Source: Simmondsia chinensis | Lineage: Eukaryota > Streptophyta > Magnoliopsida > Caryophyllales > Simmondsiaceae | Length of the DNA stretch: 64,000 nucleotides | Direction: 5' to 3' | Assembly: GCA_018398585.1 (NCBI GenBank) | Contig: JAGTTD010000019.1 | Location: 9,151,702 to 9,215,701 of the forward strand | Shown: positions 23,601 to 35,145 of the stretch, piece after piece | Position numbering within the stretch: position 1 is the stretch's first letter | How the letters are laid out: each line of letters opens with the position of its first letter | Program-made: the position numbers and the translations under genes | The notes under the pieces: generated by a model | The model's database searches: none | The model's input: only the letters and a program-made list of their open reading frames with translations | What the model was told of the DNA's origin: nothing

Positions 23601-26600
23601 CCTCAATAGGTAGTCCATCCGGGCCAACTACTTTACCCCTACCTATGTTTTTCAAGGCTTCCCTAACTTCCTGCGGTCTAATTCGCCTACAATAGCAATA
23701 GTGCCGGTGCTCCTCAGATGTTTGGTGTTCTCCTAGGGATATATTTGTATCCCCCTGTTCATTGAACAAATCATGGTAGCTTTAATTAGTCGGTCGTCCA
23801 CGAGCAACTGTCCATCTACCCATTTTGTGCACTTCACTCGATCCAGCTCCCTAGTCCTCCTTTCCCTCACTTTAGCAATTTTATATAGGTCCCTCGATCC
23901 CTCTTCCGTATCCAGCCTTTTCTAGAAATCCTTTTAGGGTTTAGACCGTGCTTCTCTGACTGCTCTCGTTGCTTCTTTCTTGGCTTCTTTATACTGTTGT
24001 TTTTTGTCCTCGTCTCCACTTCATTCCCACTCCTTGAAACAGGCTCGTTTGACCTTAATCTTCTCGTGGACCTCCCTGCACCACCACTAGGACTCTTTGT
24101 TGTTTGGCGCCCCGCGCTCTGACCAGCCTAGAACTTCACGTGCCAAACCTGTGGTGTTTTGCGCCAAATTGTTCCACATGTGATTTATATCACCCTCGAA
24201 ATCCCAGCCGAGCTTAAGCTCTGCTCTTTCCTTGTAGGTTTGATACTTGCCCCCCTTCAGGTCCCTCCAACGGGTACATGATTGTGCTGGTTTCCTGGTT
24301 CTCTTGCCCCTTCTCTTGACCTTGACATCGGCACACAATACCCTGTGCTGTGTAGATAGGTCTTCCCTGAGGATAACCTTGCAATCCCTGCAATCTTTAT
24401 GTGCCCTCTTCCTTAATAGTATGTAATCAATATGAGTCCTTGCCTTACCACTTGATACGTGATGATGTGCTCATCACGTTTTTTGAAGAAGGTGTTGGCA
24501 ACTGTCAACTCATAGGTGACTGCAAAGTCTAGGAGAGCTTTACCCTCAACAGTCCTAGTTCCAAAACTGAAGCCTCCATGATAGGATGCATGGCCGTCTA
24601 TGGGCGCGCCCACATGTCCATTAAAATCACTGCCAATCACTACTTGTTCGCTTTGGGACATGCCTTGTATCGTTATGTCTAAGTCCTCCCAAAATCTGGC
24701 CTTCTCCTGCTCTAGTAACCCAGTTGTGGTGCATAGGCACTTATGACATTCAATATCTCCCCATCTAAAACCAATTTGATGGCAATGATCCTATAAACCA
24801 ACTTGATGGCGATGATCCTCTCGCCTATCCTGGACACGCCTCCCACTACCTTGTCCTTAAGGTTGCTATCCACAATAATACTAACTCCATTCCGCCCTCT
24901 AATTTTGCCCGCATACCACAACTTGCATCCCAGCACATCCTTGGCTTTCGTGCCAGCCCATTTAGTCTCTTGAAAGCACAAGATGTTAATCTTTCTCTTC
25001 ATCATTATTTGGGCCACCTCAAAACTCTTCTTTGTTAACATGCTAACATTTAATGTCCCAAATCACAGGCTACCCTCTGCTCGTTGACTCGCGTCCCCCT
25101 CCCCAACCCCGAAGTTCATCAATGAAACTATCAACAATTATAGGTTGTCAAGCACACAGACTCACAACATAGGTGCATAGTTAACACAGTAATAGCAACA
25201 ACAATCAAATCAACGAAATTCATAAGGGGAAAGGAAATAGCAAATAATATCCACAACAGGCCTTAGCACAGAATCACAGTGAGGAGAGATATGACCTGCG
25301 AGAAATGAAGAAATAGAGGAGAGATCTGACCTGGAGATAGTGCCTAGTCAAAATTCTGACCTCGCTATTACTTACCTAGAATCGGCTGATTACGACCCAT
25401 GGGATGTGGCTGTAGGGACTATGGGTCTGGGTCAGGCTTAGGGTTAGGGTTTGGAATTGGTATGGCTAGAAATGGGTTAGGGTCGGGGTTTAGGTTTGGG
25501 TTTGGGTTTCAAAGTTGAGGGTTAGGGTTTCGAGTGGGGGTGGGGGTGGTCGCGCAATGGTTAGGCATGTCGCAAGTTCGCGTTAGGGTTAGAGGGGGGG
25601 TGGTTGTTGCAGGTCAGGGTTTTGGTTCGGAAGGAGGGGGAAGGAAGGACGAAGGAGGATAGGTTAGGGTTGCGGGTCGAGGTTAGGGTTTCCGGTCCCA
25701 GCGATGGGAGGTCATTGTAGTAGTGGCATCGCCGGTGGCTCTCGGTGGTGCCGATGGTGGTGATCGGCGAGACGGCCGACTGAAGAGGAGTGTCAGCGCA
25801 GAGAGGTGGGAGAGAGAGAGAGAGAACGTGTTACCGCTCAATCAATCAAGAACCAAGATTCAAATTTAAGGAAGAAGAATTAGGGAGAAGAAGAAGAATA
25901 GAATTTGGAGGGAGAATCAGAGTTTCATATTACTTTCATCATGCCTTACAATTACAGCTGCAAAAGACTTATATACATCCAATTAACCAACAACCTCAAA
26001 ACCAATTAACAACCACTCAAACAAAATTATGAATTAAAGCAAAATGTCATGTGAGCTACGCGTGATCTGCCGAGAATGAAAGTATTACTGTATCATTAGT
26101 CCCCTCCTAAACAACACCCTTGACCTCAAGGGTGGAAGCTAGGATACTTTTGTTGCAAGTCAAAAAGAAATTCTCACATTGCCTATTCCTAAAGTAGACC
26201 TTGCCAATGAACTAGTACTTTTGTGGCAGCTCAATTGCCACGTTTGACCATTCTTCTTTCCAAGATGCACTCAAAGGCCTTAAGAGGAGTTGCATTGAAA
26301 TCTAGTAAAATAATGAATTGAGATGGAAGTGGGCCATGATGGGGTTTGAGTTGTGAGACATGAAAGGTATCATGAATTTTGGCTTGAGAGGGTAAACACA
26401 ATTTGTAGGCAACTTTGCCCATGAGTAGTAATTTGAAAGGGCCCAAAGAACTTCGGTGCAAGTTTCTAATTTTGTCTAGAGACCACGGTGATTTGCCTAT
26501 AAGGATGGAGCTTTAGATACACCCAATCTCCCACTTGGAAGCTACGTTCAGTCCTCTTCTTATCTGCGTATTGGCGCATCTTGTTATGTGCTCTTTCTAA

Positions 26601-29600
26601 ATGAAACTTCAACACTTTCATCATATCTTCCCTGTTGCAAAGGCTTCAATCTACTGCTTCAACCTGACTCTCTCGTGGAAGATATGGAATGTGCAAGGGG
26701 GCTGGTTGGCCGTAGACAACCTCATAAGGAGTCTTGTGAGTGGATGAATGCCAAGAAGTATTGTACCACCACTCGGCTAAGGGAAGCCATTTTGCCCAAT
26801 GTGTTGGATTGGTGCTGCACATACAACGAAGAAAAACTCCAATCCCCTATTGACCACCTCAGTTTGACCATCCGTTTGAGGATGGTATGAAGAAGAGAGT
26901 AACAATTCCACTCCTTGAATCGAAAATAAGGCTTGCCAAAACTCACTCTGAAATATGGCATCGTGATCACTAACAATAGAGCTAGGTAATCCGTGAAGTT
27001 TATATACACTGTCCATGTAAGCCTGAGCAACTGAAAGAGCGGTATAAGGGTGAGTAAGTGCCATAAAAAGAGCTGCCTTACTGAGTCGATCTACCACAAC
27101 GAAAATAACATCTTTGCCAAAAGACTTTGGAAGACCTTCAATAAAATTCAGTGAGACATCAGTCCAAACCAAGTCTAGAATGGGCAGAGGCCGAATCAAC
27201 CACAGGGAAGCTATGTTCTCATGCTTACAAGCTTGACATGTAGCACAATGTTTGACAAACTCACGTACATACTTTGTCATTCCCTTCCAGTAAAAGAGGG
27301 ACTTAACTCTCTGCAATGTGGCATTACGTCCTGAATGTCCTCCACAACCTGAGCTATGCAACCATTGTAAAATTCGAAGCCTTAATTCTGAATTGTTACC
27401 AACCACCAACCAGCCTTTTCTCAACAGCTAGTTCTGATGCCAAACATACTTGGAGGGACTGTTAGGATCTTGCTGAAGTTGTGTTATTATCTGTTGAAGA
27501 TCTCATCAGTCTGCCAGGCTAACTATAGCATTGGATATAGATTGCAGTCAACAGAACTCAACATCATACACACCACTTCCTGACCTGGGATTCTTGATAA
27601 GGCATCGACTACAACGTTCTCTTTAACCTTCTTGTAATCAATGATATAGCTGAAGCCCGTGAGCTTAGAAAGCCACAAGTGCTGGAAATAAGTACTTAGC
27701 TTTTGCTCCAAGAGATATTTCAGACTTTTCTGATCTGTTTTGATAACAAAAGTGTTGTTAAGAAGGTATTGTTGCCACTTCTGGATTGCGTATACTACAG
27801 ATAATAATTCCTTCTCGTAGACTGAAAGTAGTTGTGGTTTTGGGCTAAGCGTTTTACTAATGAAAACCAAGGGATGATTGTTTTGAATCAATACTGCCCC
27901 AATACCACAGTTGCAAGCATCTGTTTCAATCACAAAGGGCTTGGAAAAATCTGGTAAGGCCAGAGTAAGAGCAAAACATACAGCATTTTTCAATTCTTAA
28001 AAAGCAGCTTGAGCTTCTGTAGGCCAATGCCACTTATCCTTTTGCAGCAAGACATTCAATGGCCTCGCTATTCCTCCATACCCTTTTATAAACCTTTTAT
28101 AATAACCACTTAGTCCCAAGAATCCCCTTAACTGCTTGGGATTTTAAGGGACGGGCCAATTCATTACAGCTCCTAACTTCTTTGGATCTGTAGCCACTCC
28201 TTCGGCTAAGATAACATGGCCCAAGTATTCAATGTGTGTTGCAGCAAAAGAGCATTTGCTTACTTTAGCATAGAGCTGATGGCTTCTTAACACTTCAAAC
28301 GTGAGTCTCAAATGTAATAGATGCTTGGACAAACTATCAATATACACCAAGATGTCATCAAAAAACACTAATACAAATTTTCTCAAGTAAGGAGCAAATG
28401 TAGAATTCATTAAGGCTTGAAAAGTAGGAGCGTTAGTAAGGCCAAAGGGCATTACCATGAATTCACAATGGCCAAAGTGAGTCTTGAACGCTGTCTTTAG
28501 GACATCATCCTTATGCATCCGAATCTGATAATACCCTGATCTGAGGTCTATCTTTGAGAATAGCACCGTGCCTCCTAATTCATCAAGTAGTTCCTCAATC
28601 AACGGTATGGGGAACTTGTCCTTTATTGTAGCCTTGTTCAAATCTCAATAATCAACACACATCCTCCACCCGCCATCCTTCTTTTTCACCAAGACCACAG
28701 CGGAGGCATAGGGACTGTTGCTATGTCGAATGTACCCCTTATCCAACAGCTCTTGCACCATATCTTCCATCACATTCTTCTGTAGCGTGGGACATCTATA
28801 TGGCCTTTTGTTAATAGGGTTAGTCCCTTCTTTCAGGTGGATCCAATGGTCAATTGCATCTCTGCTAGGAGGAAGTGTTTAAGGTTCGACAAATATGTCT
28901 CTATATTCATACAGTAAGCTGTTAACTGCCTCTGAAGTAGAGTGTTGATTCTGCTAATCTTTTCTCACCCCTATTGACATGAATTCAGCGTGTGGCAGTA
29001 AAGGTACTTGCAACATTGCTATGTAAGGAGACGTAGGTCAAGTCCTGAGCAAGGCCTTAGCCCCAATCATCTTGCAATGCCTGTCATTACTGCCCTTCAA
29101 TGTGCGTTATACCCCGTACAAGGAGAAGACCACTGTGAGCTCTTTGAAGTTACAATTAATTTCCCCCAGAGTGGCCAACCACTCGATGCCAAGCACCATG
29201 TCACATCCACCAAGCGGTATAAGGAAAAAATCAGAAGTATACTCAAATCCTTGCATACCCCAGGTAAGATTCTGACATTTAGTATTGCAAAATAAGCTAC
29301 TGCCATCTGCTGCTACAACTGACACTGGTTCCATCTGCAATGTTGCATAGTTCAGTCTTGCTATCAGCAAAGTGTCCACAAAATTGTGTAGGACCGGAGT
29401 CTACTAAAATATGAATGGGTCTCCTTTTCAAATATCCCACTATCCTCAAGGTCTGATAGCTATTGGCCCCTGACATCGCATGTAAAGAAATCAATGCAGT
29501 GGATTCTGTTTCAACTCTTTCATAAACTATATCAGTAAGTTTTTCATCTCGTTCTTCACTATCATCTCCATCAGTTTCAATGACAAAGAGTTGGGGACCC

Positions 29601-32600
29601 CTTGCCTTACATCTATGCGTAGATTCGAACTTCTCATCACAGAAGTAACAGAGGCTCTTAGCCCATCTTCTCCTGTAACTCACTTTTGGTTAATGTTTTA
29701 TGGGTCTTATTGAAGGTTGTGGATTGAGGAGCTAAATTTAGAGGTTTTGGCCTAAAGGAACTATGTTTTGATGCATGTCGGGGAGTATAATGAGCTGTTT
29801 TAGGAATGTTAGGAGTAGGAAGTAAAGGGACTTTGGAATACCTCAATTGTTTGGCTAGAGCTTCTACTTTAGCCTCAGCCAATTTAGCTAAACAAGTGGC
29901 TTGTTGCAAATTATCAGGATATCTCGATCTAACTTCAAGCTCTAAGTCATCGCGTAGGCCTGTTAGAAAGCAATTGAACAGCTGTGATTCCTTCAAGTCT
30001 GTACGGATTGCTATAGCATCAAACTCTGCTAAGTAATCCTTAACAGTGCCCTCCTGTCTTAAATTCATCAACTCAGATACAGGGTCCTCGTATGCATTGC
30101 CAAATCTTGTTTTCAACATCATCACTCTATGTTTTATCAAATGTTGATGCCATTGAAGGGCCAATCCTCTTAAATGAATTGATGCCAACTTAATCTTCGA
30201 ATGTTCAGGCGTATGATCAATGGCAAAGAATTGTTCGCAAATATAAAGCCAACCATTTACATCTTCACCCGAAAATAAAGGGAACTCTACTTCGCTCAAT
30301 CTTACGGAATAAGAATTGTTACCTGCAGAATTAGGCAAATTCTGGTCAATTTGTGAAGAATTTTGTGCGGAATTCCCATCTTTTGCTACACATTTGTCTA
30401 CTGGACGGCTTTGCTGCAGAGCCATACCAATTAACATCTCTCTCAATTCTTGCAATGAGGCCTTCACTTCAGCCACAGAATTTTCTACAGTTTCATTAGT
30501 GTTTTTGATCTGTGAGGTCAACGTCTCCACCACTCGTCGGATCTCGGAGAGTGATCTAGTGCTATCCGCCAGTGTTTAATTTGAATTGCTGTTGTGCTTC
30601 TCACAGGTCAGAGAATCGAAGGGCTCTGATACCAATGTTACCGCTCAATCAATCAAGAACCAAGATTCAAAATTAGGGTTTAAGGAAGAAGAATTATGAG
30701 AAGAAGAAGAATAGAATTTGGAGGGAGAATCAAAGTTTCATATTACTTTCATCATGCCTTACAATTAAGGCTGCAAAAGACTTATATACATCCAATTAAC
30801 CAACAACCTCAACATCAATTAACAACTGCCCAAATAGAATTATGAATTAAAGCAAAATGTCACGTGAGCTGTGCGTGATCTGCCGAGAATGAAAGTATTA
30901 CTGTATCGGAGCGCTTCAATGCCAATAAAGCAATAATTAAAATTTCACCACCATATCTAACATGCCAGACTGTTTTACTTGATATGTTTGAGAGCTATTT
31001 ATTACTTATTGCTTATTGCTTTGCTTATTACCTATTGCTGCTTCTTGCTTAGGCTTGCTATGGGCCGTTGTTTTTATACTCTTATGCTCTGATGCTTTAT
31101 ACTTTATGTGTGTAGGCTGTCATGCTTATGTGCTTCTCAGGTTGGGGGTCCTCGGAATTAGCCTCCCTTTAAGGAAGCACCCTGAAGGGGTAAGGCTGCG
31201 TATATCCCTCCCCTCCAGACCCTGCTTATGCGGGAGCCCCAAGGCACTGCTTCGATCGTTGTTCTTGTTGTTGTATCTGACATGCCCAAAAAAAGGCAAC
31301 AATAGACATGCAAGCGTAGAGGCACTGTGAACTATCATAGTGTGTCGACCACACGTATTTAGCCACCATAAGATACCTCCAAACTAGAATTTAGCCACCA
31401 TATCTGACACTGACATAACAAAACACCAGTCACTGTGCATTAAGCACATTAGTGCGAATAGCCTTTCCCTCCAATATCTCCAAATACCTAAATAAAAGCT
31501 CCAAAAGCAATACATTATTTTAGCTTTTTTTCCCCATTGGCAACATTGTTTCGGCTTTTTTCTTGGAATCAAGGTTTGACTGGTTTGGAGTGAGAAGATT
31601 TTCACAGGCAGTTGTCACACTTTATATACAGGGGTTTTAAAAGAACCACTAACTAAAATATCTAATTTAATGCGGTTAATCACTCTGAATTTCCAGTTCA
31701 GCTAACCGAATTAATAAAATTTGGGTATTGTGGGGCAATTACAATTCATGATTTTATCCATTTCACTTAAGCGAATTACTAAAATATTATATAAATATTT
31801 TCTTGTTCATAGTTATTTTAGATATGAATCCCACTAGATCGAGTTTTTCCCTTATTTTTGCTTTGCGGTATAATAGTTAATCATTTATATTAATTTTTTT
31901 TCTAATAAATTAAAATTCTCCAAAAGTCAAATAACAAACCAACTCTAATCAAGCAACTAGTAAGGTAATAAACATTGAAAAGCTGTGCGCTCCTTGTCCA
32001 TGCGTCAAAACAAACAAACAGCTCAGTGCCTCAGAGGCCCCCGCCAAGAAAGGTAAGATATATGCAGCCTTACCCTACAGGGTACTACCCCGTAGAGACT
32101 GTTCCGAACAACCCCCAACCTTAAAAAGAACCTCACTCAAGTCAAATGAAAACAGACATGTCTAGTGCAAACAAGCATTACTCAAGTCAAATGAAGCAAC
32201 ATCAATAACAGACATAAAAACCTAACAGCATTGTCAACTAACATTGATATGCTCCACTCTCCTAATAGCTGGGCCGACCTCACATATTTTTAATTACCAC
32301 TCAACTCTATCTAAGGTCATCTCTTCAATAAGGTTTAGGTGGGTAAGGTCATGTCTAATAGTCTCCAACAACTTTTCTTTGGTATGTCTTTACCTCTCTT
32401 CCAGTGTGTAATATGTATTTGTTCATATTTCCTAACAAGGATAGTAGTTGGTGTCCTCCTAACATGCTCAAACTATTGCAAACATCATCCCCCCAATTTA
32501 TCTTAAATGGGAGCCACGCCTAATTTGTTTCATATGATTTCATTTCTAATCATGTCCTTCCTTGTGAGTCCACACATCCGCTGCAACATCCTTATCTTCG

Positions 32601-33702
32601 TCACCTTCAACTTCTGCGTGTGATGTCATTTAACTGGTCAACATTCAGCACCATATAACATAGTTGGTCTCACTGCTGTTTATAATATTTTCCCTTCAAT
32701 TTTAAAATAAACTTTTATCACATAGTTCATTGAAGTCATCTTCCACTCATGTTATCCCTCTTTAGTCTGGTTATTAGCATTGCCCATCGACTTCGCCATC
32801 TTGTTACACCATGGAGTCCAAATATATTCTTTTTTTTATATGTATTTTGTCCCGATCTTCACGTCCTCTGCTCTTATCTATACCAAACCGGTACTTAATT
32901 CATAAGCCTAAAAACTACCTAGGTACTTAAATGTCAAAATTATTTTTGCTTGTATTAAAGCACATTACATATCAAGGAGCCACTTTATATTTAGATAAAA
33001 TTTATTAATTTGTTAAAAATTATTCTACGTAATCAATTATTATTTAATAATTTTTTTTATTGTTGTGGAAATTCATCAACTATTTCTTTGCAAACCGCTT
33101 GGAAGTTATTTACAATTTATACATAATTTTCATTCAGTTACGGTGAATCGGTACCGCATAACCGAACCGAATCGCTAATCGACCGAAAAACAATTAACCA
33201 ATCTTTTTGGTAATGATTACGGTTCTAACTATTTATGTTTTTTTGCTACCATTAACCAAACCAAAACACATTATAAATCGGTTAACCAAGCCATTAACAG
33301 CCCTGTTATATCCTAATAATGCCACCAATGTTACTCGGACTCGGGAAGAAGAGTCGGGTACGGGTGTGGATCCAAGGGTCGGACACTTGGATTATAAAAT
33401 TCTAAGATACGGGGATCTGGTCGACAAGTGTCTTGACTTTTTTCCTGGGTACGGGTACGACTCGGATTATAAAAGAAAATATTTTTGACGATCAATTGAC
33501 CGTGCAACATTTAAAAAAAAAAAAAAAATAACCCCAAGATACAATGGCACCCAGAAAATCAACTGCCAAATTTGATACTCCAAAAAGTTGACACCCGAGG
33601 TCCTGATGCTCTAATACCTCTCAAAAAAAATCAAAAAATAAAATTAAGTACCCACGTTGCATATGACATCTTAAAAATTATTAATATATAATTGATCATA
33701 AC

Positions 33703-33734
<32 letters not shown>

Positions 33735-35114
33735 AGTCTCCATATGCCCACCTTTATTCCCAAAGCAAAAGAATTACTAAGAGCTTTAAGCACTCTTTAA
33801 GGCTTCATATAATGGAACGGGGAATGTACATTGTACAGTTACAAAATAAGATTAAATCAATGGCATAAATGAATTCCTTCCAAACAATAATTATCCATCT
33901 GCCCAGCGCCAACCACTATCGAGACTCGAGAGAGACAAATGCTTTTTTTTTTTTTTTATCCCTGCCCCTTGCTCTTCTCCTCGCAGATTTCACTGAGCAA
34001 AAGCCTCTCCCTCTCCTCTCTCCTCATTCTCTGCTATCTTGGAAATGAAAAGGAACACCGGAAAACTGGAAACTAGAAAGGCGACAGCAGTCACAGGTGG
34101 CAGCCTTGCTCCTGCCTCCGGCCTTCGGCAACTTCTTTCACCGTGTTTGCAGTAAGCTTCCTTCTAATTAAGTTGTTTATGGGTTGTTTGGATCATCCGC
34201 TCTTGTCAAACCATCAAACTTGATGCGACCAATTCAAGTAAGCGAGATTAATGATGAGAAGATGAAGAAGTGCATGTATCACAGTGCAGGTTTTCATCCT
34301 CACTTCGTTTTTTTTTTTTTTTTTCAATTTCGTTTTGACCAAGTCGGAGTCGGATCGGAAATTGCCGGATCGGGTTTGTATCCCGGGTCGTATCATGTCA
34401 ACCCGGGTACGTCTAGTAAAATCACAGATCCGGTGTCATTGATGCCAACAAGCCCTAACTATGTTTAATGAGTCACAAATGAACACATAAACAGTACTCA
34501 TTTTAAGTACCTAAAGTACATCATCAAATATTAGCAGATTATAAAATCAATGCTATATTTCTATAATTCAATAATATCGTGTTATTATACACTAAAATTG
34601 GATAAATATAACATTTTCCTTGCACATCATATTTAGCGCGGTTTCAAAGACATAGCGGCCTTTTTGATCACGAAAAGAGGATTCCTTTTGCACATAACCT
34701 TACCACAAAAGCAACGCCTCATTTGCCATGTACAGCAACTTATATGGCAGCAGTGTCCCACCTTTTCACTACTACAGCTCTAAACACTCAATTTCACATC
34801 CAATCAAACTCTTGACGTCCAATCAAACTGAAATATCAATTTGCATATCCAAATCCCTAAAAACGCACTCTAAACCTAAATGAGAGTTCAACACCTATGA
34901 AATTTCATCAGGCTATAGATCAGATTTATGATATTAATATACATGAAATCCACGTATAAGTCAAGTACAATTCCATACCAAAAATAATTGTGTTGCAAAA
35001 GAAATAAATTAATCATGTGTAGATCATGTAACTAATAATATTTGAATATGTAGTTTTATTTTAATAATAATGTCAGTAAATTTCCATTTTATATTAATAG
35101 GTAGTTAATCCCAT

Positions 35115-35145
<31 letters not shown>

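Larger units (their letters stand above)
25829..30908 (-). mobile_element. Gypsy-2: chromodomain Ty3/gypsy element nested in LINE-1
   Basis: LTRs 25829-26095 (267 bp) and 30636-30908 (273 bp). Target duplication gaacg (25824-25828) and gagcg (30909-30913), one mismatch. The minus strand shows a TGGTATCAGAGCCC primer site inside the 5' LTR (about 30621-30634) and an AGGAGGGGACTAA polypurine tract before the 3' LTR (26096-26108). TATATAAG near 30780 is a plausible LTR TATA box. gag, protease, RT, RNase H, integrase and a decayed chromodomain follow in order; frameshifts disable it. Confidence 0.93.
21681..30923 (-). mobile_element. RTE-type LINE-1, near full length, carrying nested SINE and Gypsy-2
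   Basis: The two outer borders share the target duplication aataaagcaataa (21668-21680 and 30924-30936), so the LINE originally ended at about 30923. Gypsy-2 (25829-30908) is inserted near its 5' end, and a SINE sits at 22548-22790. Without Gypsy-2 and its target-site copy, about 4.2 kb remains, or 3.9 kb without the SINE. The 3' end (left) carries the tail plus TTG repeats. All of it lies in intron 1 of the dehydrogenase gene, sense strand. The 5' leader has been reached, so this copy is much less truncated than the other LINE pieces here. Confidence 0.88.

Noticed and set aside
25430..25700. Interstitial telomere
   Set aside because: Words are scattered and irregular, not a continuous TTTAGGG array, and lie inside a LINE leader.
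35115..35143. Poly-C tract as biological signal
   Set aside because: Pure 29-C run may be slippage or an assembly problem; no supporting context.
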